Shown piece after piece: positions 33,041-45,761 of a DNA stretch of 64,000 nucleotides. The translations under genes and the position numbers were made by a program. The notes under the pieces were generated by a model. The model had not been told where the DNA came from, ran no database searches, and was given only the letters and a program-made list of their open reading frames with translations. The stretch spans positions 3,087,001 through 3,151,000 of the forward strand of contig JASSKH010000036.1 in assembly GCA_031763025.1 (NCBI GenBank), in the 5' to 3' direction. Each line of letters starts with the position of its first letter. Within the stretch, counting starts at the first letter, position 1. This DNA comes from Macrocystis pyrifera (taxonomy: Eukaryota; Sar; Phaeophyceae; Laminariales; Laminariaceae).

Positions 33041-34821
33041 ATTGGTGGTAATGAGGCGCGACCTCAGCAATACCTGAAGTAGTCATATCTGCGATGCATC
33101 ATGCAAAACATTTGTCCTGAACCAACACGAACGAACATCTACTGCTGCTGTACCTACTACCTATACGCCGTCGTTGGTGACTCTCATAACCGTAAATATT
33201 CTTGGCATCATATCCTGCTCTTGAAAAACACAGCCAGCACAGCAGTACGGACACACCTGTAACAAATACCAGGTACTGGATTTTGTCGTGTGTATCCTGG
33301 TATTTCCACCTCGAAATCCGGCATAATAATTTGAAGACGAAAAATATGTACTACTGCTGTGTGACCACAGAAGTTATTACTTGTATTCGTATCGTATCTC
33401 TCGGGAATTCAGGAATCGGCACAGACACTGACTGGTTGTGCTGGATGTCGACGGGTGGAAAGAACAAGACGACAAATAGACACACACCTGATACATATTT
33501 TTTCTTCTTCTGTTTTTCCACCATGTAAGTGTTTTCTGGTTGAAATTCGGCATAATTAATTTGAACACGAAAAATCTGCATCTGAAAATATTTGTCCAAC
33601 AGAAGGTGCTTCTTTCTCGCCACCACTACTTGCTTGTACTGATGTATGTACGACATCTACATACGGCAGCAGTGTTTCTCCAGCAACAAAAACAGCAGCA
33701 GCAGCAGTAGCAGTGGGCCGCACGAGGCCAGGGTCAGCGTCGATGTACGCTCGGCGGCTCGGCTTGTCAATCTAACCCTTGAACCCTTTGTACACATCTA
33801 CAGCAGCAGCAGTGTTTCTCCAGCAACAAAACAGCAGTAGCAGTATAGCAGTAGGACACACGACGCCAGGGTCAGCGTCGCTGTACGCTCGGCTTGTCAA
33901 TCTAAACCCTTGAACCCTTTGTACACGTAGTCGATTTTGTCCTGTGTTGGTTTTGAACTCTAAATTCGGCTTAATAATTGCAAGACGAAAAATCTGCACT
34001 CGACGTGCTCTGTCCAAGAGAGAACTTCTCGTAGCAGGTAGCAGGTGCCACCGCTACTACTGATGATGTACGACATCTACAGCACTTCTCCAGCAGCAAA
34101 ACAGCAGCAGCAGTAGGACACACGAGGCCAGGTCAGCGTCGCTGTACGCTCGGCTTGTGTGTGAACCCTTCGTACATGTGTTTCCTGGTCCGGAACTCAT
34201 AGTTGCAGACGAAAAATCTACAATCTGACGTGCAGAGCTTCTTCTAGCAGTACCACCACCACTACTACTGCTGTACAACTATTATACAGCAGATACTCTC
34301 CTGCTTCTCAGTCCCCTCATCACCAGGAGGGTGGGCCTGCAGCATGTCTCGGGGACATGGCCCGAACGCTCGTCGCTGTGGACAGGCACAGTCTGCCTAC
34401 CTAGCTGGGTTTCAAAATATAGTGTGTTGTTGGTTCTGTGTTTTTTCAACATGGCCCAGCACCAACATGTGCCTACACACGTTGCCACACCTAGCTCGAG
34501 CTACTGTGAACGACTTACCACCGCACCAGCACCAGGAGGTCTCTTTTGTGTGTGCGCGTCCACAGAGCCCGCCGGGACTGGAATTGGTGCGGTGTGCGTC
34601 GAGGGCGGTGGTCAAACGTTGCCCAAAAAAATGTTGAATCACACACACACACACACACCCAGCCACACACACACACACACACATACAGAAAAAACTCAAA
34701 ACAAGGCACCCCACGCTCGTACCGAAGCCGCTATGAAGAGGCTTTTTTTTTTTCTTGGAAAATTCCAAGAAAAAAAAGGCTCGCCCGCTTTTAGCGCGCT
34801 TCGCGCGCCTCATTACTAGTA
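33041..34821 (+). repeat. Tandem ~1.75 kb unit A
   Basis: The unit starts ATTGGTGGTAATGAGGCGCG and ends GCGCGCCTCATTACTAGTA, so its ends form a short inverted repeat (TAATGAGGCGCG / CGCGCCTCATTA). Inside are degenerate sub-repeats containing GACGAAAAATCTGCA and CAGCAGCAG...CACGAGGCCAGGGTCAGCGTCG. A (CA)n tract lies at 34640-34682, then an A/T hairpin (CTTGGAA / TTCCAAG, 34741-34780) and a GCGCGCTTCGCGCGC hairpin. It is non-coding. Unit A carries a segment near 33367-33450 that units B and C lack. Confidence 0.9.
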
Positions 34822-36560
34822 ATTGGTGGTAATGAGGCGCGACCTCAGCAATACCTGCAGTAGTCATATCTGCGATGCATCATGCACAACATTTATTTGA
34901 TTTGTGCTGAACCAACACGAACGAACATCTACTGCTGCTGCTGTACCTACTACCTATACGCCGTCGTTGGTGAATCTCATAACCGTAAATATTCTTGGCA
35001 TCATATCCTGCTCTTGAAAAACACAGACAGCACAGCAGTACGGACACACCTGTAACAAATACCTGGTACTGGATTTTGTCGTGTGTATCCTGGTATTTCC
35101 ACCTCGAAATCCGGCATAATAACTTGAAGACGAAAATATGTACTACTGCTGTGTGACCACGGAACTGGATGTCGACGGGTGGAAAGAACAAGAGACGACA
35201 AATAGACACACACCTCATATATATTTTTTCTTTTTCTGTTCTTCCAACAGCAAGTGTTTTCTGGTTGAAATTCGGCATAATTAATTTGAACACGAAAAAT
35301 CTGCATCTGAAAATATTTGTCCAACAGAAGACGCTTCTTTCTCGTAGCAGGTGCCACCACTACTTGCTTGTACTGATGTGTACGACATCTGCATACAGCA
35401 GCTGTGTTTCTCCAGCAACAAAAACAGCAGCAGCAGCAGTAGCAGTGGGACGCACGAGGCCAGGGTCAGCGTCGATGTACGCTCGGCGGCTCGGCTTGTC
35501 AATCTAACCCTTGAACCCTTTGTACACATCTACAGCAGCAGCAGTTTTTCTCCAGCAACAAAACAGCAGCAGCAGTAGCAGTAGGACACACGACGCCAGG
35601 GTCAGCGTCGCTGTACGCTCGGCTTGTCAATCTAAACCCTTGAACCCTTTGTACACGTAGTCGATTTTGTCCTGTGTTGGTTTTGAACTCTAAATTCGGC
35701 ATAATAATTGCAAGACGAAAAATCTGCACTCGACGTGCTCTGTCCAAGAGAGAACTTCTCGTAGCAGGTAGCAGGTGCCACCGCTACTACTGATGATGTA
35801 CGACATCTACAGCAGAGCTTCTCCAGCAGCAAAACAGCAGCAGCAGTAGGACACACGAGGCCAGGTCAGCGTCGCTGTACGCTCGGCTTGTGTGTGAACC
35901 CTTCGTACATGTGTTTCCTGGTCCGGAACTCATAGTTGCAGACGAAAAATCTACAATCTGACGTGCAGAGCTTCTTCTAGCAGTACCACCACCACTACTA
36001 CTGCTGTACAACTATTATACAGCAGATACTCTCCTGCTTCTCAGTCCCCTCATCACCAGGAGGGTGGGCCTGCAGCATGTCTCGGGGACATGGCCCGAAC
36101 GCTCGTCGCTGTGGACAGGCACAGTCTGCCTACCTAGCTGGGTTTCAAAATATAGTGTGTTGTTGGTTCTGTGTTTTTTCAACATGGCCCAGCACCAACA
36201 TGTGCCTACACACGTTGCCACACCTAGCTCGAGCTACTGTGAACGACTTACCACCGCACCAGCACCAGGAGGTCTCTTTTGTGTGTGCGCGTCCACAGAG
36301 CCCGCCGGGACTGGAATTGGTGCGGTGTGCGTCGAGGGCGGTGGTCAAACGTTGCCCAAAAAAATGTTGAACACACACACACACACACACACACACCCAG
36401 CCACACACACACACACACACATACAGAAAAACTCAAAACAAGGCACCCCACGCTCGTACCGAAGCCGCTATGAAGAGGCTTTTTTTTTTTCTTGGAAAAT
36501 TCCAAGAAAAAAAAAAGGCTCGCCCGCTTTTAGCGCGCTTCTCGCGCCTCATTACTAGTA
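34822..36560 (+). repeat. Tandem ~1.75 kb unit B
   Basis: Same structure as unit A, and nearly identical to unit C over its whole length. The (CA)n tract is at 36371-36421. The terminal GC hairpin carries one change (CGCTTCTCGCG). Confidence 0.9.
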
Positions 36561-38382
36561 ATTGGTGGTAATGAGGCGCGACCTCAGCAATACCTGCAGT
36601 AGTCATATCTGCGATGCATCATGCACAACATTTATTTGATTTGTGCTGAACCAACACGAACGAACATCTACTGCTGCTGCTGTACCTACTACCTATACGC
36701 CGTCGTTGGTGAATCTCATAACCGTAAATATTCTTGGCATCATATCCTGCTCTTGAAAAAAACACAGACAGCACAGCAGTACGGACACACCTGTAACAAA
36801 TACCTGGTACTGGATTTTGTCGTGTGTATCCTGGTATTTCCACCTCGAAATCCGGCATAATAACTTGAAGACGAAAATATGTACTACTGCTGTGTGACCA
36901 CGGAACTGGATGTCGACGGGTGGAAAGAACAAGAGACGACAAATAGACACACACCTCATATATATTTTTTCTTTTTCTGTTCTTCCAACAGCAAGTGTTT
37001 TCTGGTTGAAATTCGGCATAATTAATTTGAACACGAAAAATCTGCATCTGAAAATATTTGTCCAACAGAAGACGCTTCTTTCTCGTAGCAGGTGCCACCA
37101 CTACTTGCTTGTACTGATGTGTACGACATCTGCATACAGCAGCTGTGTTTCTCCAGCAACAAAAACAGCAGCAGCAGCAGTAGCAGTGGGACGCACGAGG
37201 CCAGGGTCAGCGTCGATGTACGCTCGGCGGCTCGGCTTGTCAATCTAACCCTTGAACCCTTTGTACACATCTACAGCAGCAGCAGTTTTTCTCCAGCAAC
37301 AAAAACAGCAGCAGCAGTAGCAGTAGGACACACGACGCCAGGGTCAGCGTCGCTGTACGCTCGGCTTGTCAATCTAAACCCTTGAACCCTTGGTACACGT
37401 AGTCGATTTTGTCCTGTGTTGGTTTTGAACTCGAAGTTCGGCTTAATAATTGCAAGACGAAAAATCTGCACTCGACGTGCTCTGTCCAAGAGAGAACTTC
37501 TCGTAGCAGGTAGCAGGTGCCACCGCTACTACTGATGATGTACGACATCTACAGCAGAGCTTCTCCAGCAGCAAAACAGCAGCAGCAGCAGTAGGACACA
37601 CGAGGCCAGGTCAGCGTCGCTGTACGCTCGGCTTGTGTGTGAACCCTTATTTGTACATGTGTTTCCGGGTCCCGAACTCCTAATTTGAAGACGAAAAATC
37701 TACAATCTGACGTGTGTCCAGCAGAGCTTCTTCTAGCAGTGCCACCACTACTACTACTGCTGTACAACAACGTGTGTCCAGCAGAGCTTCTTCTAGCAGT
37801 GCCACCACTACTACTACTGCTGTACAACAACAACTATTATACAGCAGATACTCTCCTGCTTCTCAGTCCCCTCATCACCAGGAGGGTGGGCCTGCAGCAT
37901 GTCTCGGGGACATGGCCCGAACGCTCGTTGCTGTGGACAGGCACAGTCTGCCTACCTACGAGTACTCGTAGAGCTAGCTGGGTTTCAAAATATGATGTGT
38001 TGTTGGTTCTGTGTTTTTTCAACATGGCCCAGCACCAACATGTGCCTACACACGTTGCCACACCTAGCTCGAGCTGCTGTGAACGACTTACCACCGCACC
38101 AGCACCAGGAGGTCCCTTTTGTGTGTGCGCGTCCACAGAGCCCGCCGGGACTGGAATTGGTGCGGTGTGCGTCGAGGGCGGTGGTCAAACGTTGCCCAAA
38201 AAAATGTTGAATCACACACACACACACACACCCCACCACACACACACACACACATACAGAAAACTCAAAACAAGGCACCCCACGCTCGTATCCGAGCCGC
38301 TATGAAGAGGCTTTTTTTTTCTTGGAAAATTCCAAGAAAAAAAAAGGCTCGCCCGCTTTTAGCGCGCTTCGCGCGCCTCATT
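36561..38382 (+). repeat. Tandem ~1.75 kb unit C
   Basis: Nearly identical to unit B except for an internal 60-base tandem duplication at 37711-37830 (block ending CTACTGCTGTACAACAA). The (CA)n tract is at 38213-38256. It ends GCGCGCCTCATTATTAATAC, not CTAGTAATT, so the array stops here. Confidence 0.9.
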
Positions 38383-39504
38383 ATTAATACTGCTGCTGTT
38401 GTATACTCGTACCTACCTGCTGTCCGAGCACCACAAGAGTCCCTCCAGCAGATGTGCCGTACGGGCTTCACAAGGGCATCTGTGCTCGTACCGTCTACCA
38501 CAACAGCAGCAGTTGTCTGAATTTTTCTCGCCTCCCGTACTGACTGCACGTATATACTAGTACCAGTGTGCGCAGGAGAGGTACTACACTGCTGCTTTAC
38601 CAGGTACTGACTGCTATAAGAGAATGTTGCCTACGAGGGAGGCACCTGTTTGGTGCGTCACAACTTGCACGGCTGCCGTGTGCCGGTCGCAACCTGCGCA
38701 GCAATCCCTCCAGTAGATGGCTGTCGCCTGCACCCCACGAGCTCTCTCTACACTTTACCTACCATTACACAAGGTAGCAACCGTGGTCTGCATTGTTTTC
38801 GGTGGTTAGGAGATGCGTTTTTATGAAGAAAGCGCAGAGGAATTCGAGGAAGTGGAATAAGCCACAAGGTCAGGAGTCAAGACCATGTACATGAAAAACG
38901 AGTGGGAGTGGCATCGCTTAATTCGTACGTACCGAAGGTTAGCTTCAACGGTATACGTGAAATTCACGTCGGGTGTGAGACTTGATCCCGTTTAAGTTCG
39001 TCGAGTGCCGTGATGCCGAGTGAATAAACGGCCGCAACGTGGTAAGCATTTTGACTGGGTTTCCCGTCAAGTAAGTTGTCACTGCTGTTCCGCACAACAT
39101 ATGACGTTGTCACTGCTGTTTGGTCCTATTCTTGTTCGTTGCCACCTCTGTCAGGATGATCCCGTCATCACGAGCATGGTGAGATCTTCTGCGATATAAT
39201 AGCATCGGCGGCCCATTTGGTGGGTCAATCTGGTTGAAGACCCAGCAATCTTTGCTGAGGGACGAAGCGAGGAAGGCTGCACGTCAAGGCTGACTGACAG
39301 ACTGATTCCGATGGCCTGCCAATATAGTATCCAGGCAAGGGAGTATTTTGCGGTTGTGGCTTTCTAATGTATCAGCGTGCTTGCAGTACGAATGGTGCAG
39401 AAGAGTGTATATGCCTCTGCTCGCATGAAGGGAGATTCTATGGCCACTCTTGATCACCACGATCTTGATCTTGCTGACGTAGGGAGTGGGGGGGGGGTGT
39501 ACTA
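38383..39504. other. No gene seen
   Basis: Apparently unique sequence with CAG/CTG-type triplets at the left. No supported coding frame. Confidence 0.5.
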
Positions 39505-39608
39505 TTACGGGGGGCCATAGTAAATAGGACCAAATATTTTGAGTAAAAACAGCGAAATGTATAGGTTTTGTGTGTACGGTAGGTCCTATTTAATATGGTC
39601 CCTCGTAA
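39505..39608. mobile_element. TTACGGGGG element copy, opposite orientation
   Basis: TTACGGGGGG and CCCTCGTAA ends with TA on both sides. The interior order (CCAAATATTTTG first, GTGTGTACGGTAGG last) is reversed relative to most copies. Confidence 0.8.
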
Positions 39609-42070
39609 TAAATATCATGAATGGTCGTAGTCGTACGACCGTAGACCCTCGCATCCCTATCATGCAGGGACGGAGCATAACTTTCAAGGGGGGGGGGGGT
39701 ATGAGCAGCTGGTACACGGGGCCATGCAGGAATAGTTTGATCGAGTGCTGGATACGGTGCCACAGACTTAATCAGTGTTTTTGTTCCGACATTGACACGC
39801 AATATTTGCTATCGCCTTCATAGGTTGTCCTCGCCCGTGTGAAATAATCATCTTCGTACTGTTGGGCAACGCGAAGTATCCGAACTGGATTTCCACAACA
39901 TCTTACTGTGACGTTGGGGCCCAATCCAGTTATCGTAGCAGGATGCCAAACGCGCGGGAGGTATTGGCTGTCAAGTGTGCGGGAGGTATTGAGGAATTGT
40001 GTCACGATAGAATCAATGCTACTACGCAGTCCTGGAGGTTGATGCATACCACTCGAGCAGGGCTGTTTCGCTTCCGATTTGTTCGAGTCGCGTGCCGCCC
40101 TAGTGAAACATACCGGCCACCCCTCCAAGCCCAGCACCACTTTAATGACGCTCGTCGTACCGACGGAGCTCTGTACACTTTCCTAATCCGTCATTGAAGT
40201 GTACGATGTCGTCGCCGATATGGAAGTGGAAAAATATTGCGGTGATCGTCTCCATAATGAGCAACAAGGCCGGCCACCTTGAGGCGTACTGTTAAAACAT
40301 CGAACGAAACCTATCCCGTTTTCTTCAGTTCTGGGTGCTCGAGCGAGGCCCTATACCGTTCTGGTAATGTATTTACTGTTTGTGGGCTAGCATGACACGT
40401 GCTACCCACATCCCGCGCCCCACGGGTGGTGACGCAGGCATCTGCAGGGAAGCGCTAAGGCCCGTTCGAGAGAAATATGAGCCCATCAGGACAAGCTGCG
40501 CGCTCCCGTGGATGATGGAGGTCCTGCAGGCGCCACGCGTGGTATCGACGACGACTTTCAGTTTAAACAGACAGTATGCAGAACATCAAGCTGTTCGAAA
40601 TTAGGGGACACAAGAGTATTGCTGTGCAGTCATCAATGACATTGGTGTCTTGGCACGTTTGCCCGCACGTCGTATCAACTGGGTATTATATAACAGTGGG
40701 GGCATAAAAATAAAACCAGAATCAGTTGTTTGGATCACAAGGTGGGAGGGCGCATTCACTGCTGTCTTAAGGCAGTAGTCGGAGAAGAGCGTCATTTGTA
40801 AATTCAGTCGGCAGTGCGACTTGGATGCGCCTGAGACGAAATACATCAGGCGGGCTTCAATTCTGGTCGGTCGCACAAGCAATAGTAGTGTGTGTCAAGT
40901 GCAGGCAATTTGGATAGTACTACTTAGATCAAACTATATGATGTACGACGCGTGCAGCGTGTACATTGACTCCTTATGTTTCAAGCAGATATCATAGGTT
41001 TTAGCCGACCTTATTTTAGCCCTTCGAGAACAAGATGATGATGGTATTTTCTTGCGTTGCGCATTCTTCCAATCAACGTTTTCACGTGCCTTGGTTGTTT
41101 CGCACGAATTGTAGGTATACTCTCATGCAATTACACCCGACACTTTCGGTCGGTGCACAGCGTCCAAGAGCGGGGTGCGCTTGAGCTATATGTGAAGAGC
41201 ATTTTTTTGTTTGTATGCTTCGGGGGGCTGTGGGAGCAGTGATCAACGAAGACTGCTTCTGCGCGGTTCAACCAAATAGAATTCACGACTGCTACTGTCG
41301 AGGGGCACACCACACTATGGGACAAAGAAATTACTCGATGTTGTCAATATGTACCACGTACAAGAGAAGATGCGCATCTTTATGTTTCTATCTTACACAG
41401 CCTTCCACCTGCACGTACTCGTTTATGCTTCATTCCACTCGGTCGGCAAAGCTGCTCACTCACGGTGAGTGTGCTCGTGATGTTGTCATATCAAACATAG
41501 ACAATTTTCAAATTCCAAGAAGAAAGGGAAGAAGACCTATCTATACAGGCAAAGCGAAATAAGAAAGAGAGAGTGAACAGCATCTCTGCTGTATGCGAGT
41601 ATAAATGGTCCCCAAAGCTTCATTGTAGGCAAGTACTGCAGCTGTAAATATAGAGATACATGAGGCAAGGCTGCACATGCGGTATGTAGGCCTTGTGCGC
41701 TCGTAAAAAAAAAAAAACGGAAACAAAACTAAATCCTGCTGCACTCAAAATACACCAGTACCACGGCAAATGCGAGCGCAACTCGAGATGGCTTGCAACA
41801 AGACAAGTCCCACGCGTTAGCTCAAGATGGCCCGCTTCTGCAGATACCGGGGTTGTGGAAATCAGTAACGTACAGCTCGCGCAATCGGTAATGCAAAAAC
41901 ACGACTATTTCATGCAGACACTCATAAAATATTGGGAGCCTGTACACACCGCGTTTTGTTTGGTCGCTTCGCTCCCAATTATTTTTGGCGCTTCGCGCCA
42001 AATGAGTTTAATTGCCCACAGGAGGTAAGACCATGAAAGTGCGGCCGGCTTATCACGATGACTGAGAATC
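39609..42070. other. No confident gene; several unassigned open frames
   Basis: Open frames of 74 to 122 codons lie at 39772-40140 (minus), 39862-40197 (plus) and 40380-40604 (plus). None carries a motif I recognise, and the first two overlap antisense. There is a poly-A tract at 41706-41717. The rest holds nothing I can name. Confidence 0.4.
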
Positions 42071-42440
42071 GTGACGGGACGGGACGGGACAGATTTTACT
42101 CGTTTGGCGAAAAAAAAAAAAAATGAAAACGGGACGGGACGGTGAAATGAGAACAGAAAAAGTTGGCGGGACGGGACAGCGGGTGCCAAATTTCGCGACG
42201 GGACGGGACGGTAAAAGTCAACGGGGCTGATTTTCACGACGGGACGAGACGGTAAATGTTTTTCCCCTCGGCGGGAGGGGACGGTAAATATTTTTTCCCT
42301 CGGCGGGACGGGACGGTAAATATTTTTTTCCTCGGCGGGACGGGACGGTAAATATTTTTCCCACGGCGGGACGGGACGGTAATTTTCTGTTTCTTCGGCG
42401 GGGCGGGACGGTAAATATACTTTTCTTCTTTCCCGCCGCA
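42071..42440. repeat. GGGACGGGAC minisatellite, first array
   Basis: About a dozen units of CGGCGGGACGGGACGGTAAATATTTTT (20 to 30 bases each, variable tail), partly degenerate. The minus strand stays open as a Pro/Ser/Arg repeat, which reflects composition rather than a gene. The closely spaced GGG runs could form G-quadruplexes. Confidence 0.85.
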
Positions 42441-42853
42441 AGGTCGGCGCAGTTGTACGTGAAATTTTTCCCGCACACTGCTGGTTCCGCGAAGGGAGCC
42501 GTCCCGACGCGGACGTTTTCTTCTCGACCCGCGCAGCCCAAGCCTGCCACTACACGGGCGACGTCTTCTGATTTCTTCCACCCCTGCCCCAAGCACTGTT
42601 GTTGTTGCGTTGCCAGCTCATGGTGGCTTTTGTGATGGTTGTGCTTGCGCTGTGTTACTGGTGGTTGTGGAGGTGGAGGCGGTGGCGGCGGCGGTGGTGA
42701 TTCTAGTGCCGCTGCTGGTCGATCGACCCCGCCCGTGAGATAGGCATCCGTGGCGTCCGTGCCGGTCACACCAAAGATGTTACGAGATAGCACTTTCACC
42801 CCTTGACAGAGAGTAACTTTGCATTGGCATTGACATGCTTTGACTGACACCAA
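42441..42853 (-). CDS. Possible exon of an unknown protein next to the minisatellite
   Basis: The minus-strand frame from 42853 has more normal composition than its surroundings: a leading segment around NIFGVTGTDATDAYLTGGVD, ten consecutive prolines, then a His/Lys/Gln stretch and a Cys-containing tail. It then runs into the minisatellite array. No domain is recognised and no start or splice site could be fixed. It could be a real exon of a low-complexity protein or chance. Confidence 0.2.
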
Positions 42854-43610
42854 ACTACTAGGTTTTAATGTGTGTAACGCTCGGCCCTACATCCTTGACA
42901 GCGCACGTTTTGCGTCCCGCTTGATGGCATGTCTCCTGAAATCTTTTTGGGCCACACCTGTACTGGTGTGATCGTGAGTTGAGTGGTCTCTGTGCTGTGT
43001 GTGGTGGCGAGCCTGTGCAGGTGGTGTGTTATGATACTACTTTGCTTTCAGTTGCGAGTGTAAATATGAAGTAAGATTCTCTAAGAAAAATGAAAAGAAA
43101 AAACAACACCACTCCTAGGTATACACTTTTACTACTTGGTAGTAATTTTCATTCTTTTTCGTAGATGGCAATATTTGTACTTACGTTCATTTGAAAGTAT
43201 GATAAATAAAAACAAATCATCAACCAGCTGTTGATCAACCCCACCAGCACAGCTTTTTCTAGCAGAAGTAAATATGGTGCCCAGCAATTTTAGATCACTG
43301 ACGACCACGTATTATATGAGCAAGACGATGAAAGTACGTGATCTGTGGGTTCGACCGATTAATAATTGAATAGTTGATACCCAATTTTGCAAGCTGGGTA
43401 ATACGCCTACTACTATTCTATACGTATTTCATTTATAGATGGGAGTTGTGCACGATTTATGATAACACACATGTATTTATATAGGAATTACTATTGAAGT
43501 TCGGTAACTCGAAATTGCTTGATTAATTTCGTAATCGTGGTGGAAATGGATGGCAACAGACGACCACGAATGAATGTTTCTTGTAGGGGAAGAGGCAAGT
43601 TATGTCCGCC
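42854..43610. other. No gene seen
   Basis: AT-rich sequence between the two minisatellite arrays without supported frames. Confidence 0.5.
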
Positions 43611-43918
43611 GGAGGCGGTGCAACGATGGGACGGAACGATAATTTCCTACGGGAGAGATTTTATCGGCGGGACGGGACGGTATTTTTTCGGTGTCACGGC
43701 GGGACGGGACGGTAATTTGTCGGTGTCACGGCGGGACGGGACGATAATTTTTCGGTGTAACGGCGGGACGACGGGACGGTAATTTCCAACGGGAGAGATT
43801 TTATAGGCGGGACGGGACATTTAAGTGACGACGGTCAGGGATTTTGTCGGCGGGACGGGACGGCGGGACCATTTTGACGGCGGTTTTACCGTCCCGTCCC
43901 GCCGTTACCGTCCCGCCG
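43611..43918. repeat. GGGACGGGAC minisatellite, second array with inverted end
   Basis: Units of CGGCGGGACGGGACGGTAATTTTTCGGTGTCA repeat rightwards. The last ~60 bases (about 43855-43918) switch to the reverse complement (CCGTCCCGTCCCGCCG), making a large potential hairpin. Confidence 0.85.
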
Positions 43919-45761
43919 AAATTACCTTGGAATTTCCATACTTCCGTCCAACCTATTATTTAAATGGTAACACCTAGGGAACAGCAGGGCAACCCTTGTC
44001 CTGCTCTACAATACCATAACACGATTAATTGCAGTCCTGTGAACTGTCCTCCATACATCTCCACTCCTAGTTCTAAATATTCCGACTGTAAGACTCGGCC
44101 CTTCAACCCCCCCCCCAGGCAGCTTTGAGCGTGTACGGTAGCTCTAAACACAACAGGGAACTTGAAGAAAGCGTGCGCCCACATTCGGTTGAAAATGACC
44201 GAATGCCAAAATAATGTTTTTGCCGCTGACAAGAGGGCCCCGGGGGAGGAAACATCCATCACATGCACGGGGAGATGAAAGGGAGCAACAACCCTGTCCT
44301 ATATAATACGGTGCAATGATATACACTGATGTACCAAGCCTATCTAAGCATACGGTTCAGAGAGGACGCAGTCACTAAAGTATTGTGATGTACAGTAGAA
44401 ACCCCATCTAATTCGGCGAGACACTGGGGAGGGGGGGGGGGCATACCAGGTACCAAGCATAACGCATGAAGAGAAGGGCGAGGCACGTCTGGCGCAGAAC
44501 CCCAGCACAACAAGGAGGGTGCAAAAATCAGTTGCAGACATAAATTTAGAAACCACTCAGCACAGCTATTCCCTACAAGGTAGGCGTTAACCTAGGGTCT
44601 GTATATCAGGAAGTCCAACATGCCCGATCAATTACGCGTAGTGCGCGGTTGTCGGGGCCGAAATTGGTGGCCTTGACAACGAAGTAGCACGAAACGTGTT
44701 TAGAGTTTTGATGTACTTATGTGGTTTCGTCGCTTCTGCTATGTCTTTCAGTTGGTGTAGCCAACATTTACCTGTTTCTAGCTTCCAAGTGCCCAGGTGT
44801 ACATTGTTTTGGCCCGCCGCCCCATTTTGAAGTAAAACAAAATCCAGAAAATACCACGCCTCCATCAAGCCATAAATATAGCACGAACGGAAAAACCAGC
44901 CAATGCCATGTACTATAGATTTACACTTGGTATATAATACCACAAAAATATAAAGATAAACAGTACCGGCCCTTCAGAGTCTGTTCTAACCACGCTCCCC
45001 CGACGCTAAGATGGCGATCACATTGAAACAAATGTAATTATGGTAACTCAGTCGCATCGTTTCATACAACCAACGCTAACATCCCAAGGCGACTTCCAGC
45101 ATAACTAACAAACACGACGTTTTTCACAACAATCAACGGGAGGAATGAACGAATCTCGCAACGTTCAATCCTAGAAGAGCGAGGGGGGGGGAAGCGCACA
45201 CCTTCAGTATATCGCCATTTTTCCCTCGTTTGTGCGAAGGAACTCAAAGGGGGGGGGGGGGGGGGGTACTCAAACATCGTGTCCGGATGCGCTTATCAGT
45301 GCGATAGTCCCCATGAAGTGCTATACCATCTTTTCTACAACCCACAGACGATGTAAACAATCGCTTTCCAGCCTTGATCACCGCCAAGGAAGGCGGAGTG
45401 GAGGAACGCAGCACTAAAACATCAACGAGAATAGAGGCTTATCTCGATTTACAAACTGGTTAAACTCCTGGTAAAACTTAACATTCGGACGACGTCTTTC
45501 TGCATATCTGGTGCTTACGGCTGTACACCCATGGCAGGTGGGTGTTTATTTAGGGTGACACATCTCCTGGAAGCAGCTCGGTGCCACGTTCTCACGGAAA
45601 AAACATTCGACGGACGCTCTAAAGGCTACTCCAAGAACAAACATGTCTTTCACACCAACGCGCAACAAGCCTGCAGGGTACCTTTTACTGGGACAGCCTC
45701 AACCTTGCGGCGAAATGGCATGTTCTAGTCTTCGGGCACGTTTCCTCCAGAAAAGGATGAT
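43919..45761. other. 3' side of the intact surface-protein gene; no other gene supported
   Basis: This lies downstream of the minus-strand stop at 45762, so its right end is probably 3' UTR. It holds G/C runs (44109-44117, 44436-44445, 45250-45266) and one 103-codon minus-strand frame (44943-44632) with no known similarity and a GTG opening. Confidence 0.4.

Noticed and set aside
34331..34819. Repeated 133 to 206-codon frames in the tandem units (34331, 36064, 37685, and 60803-61479 reversed)
   Set aside because: They run through CA and CAG repeats, change frame between units through indels, and have no domain; repeat artefacts.
41905..42441. 178-codon minus-strand Pro/Ser/Arg-rich protein
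   Set aside because: It is a translation of the GGGAC minisatellite, with repeat periodicity only.
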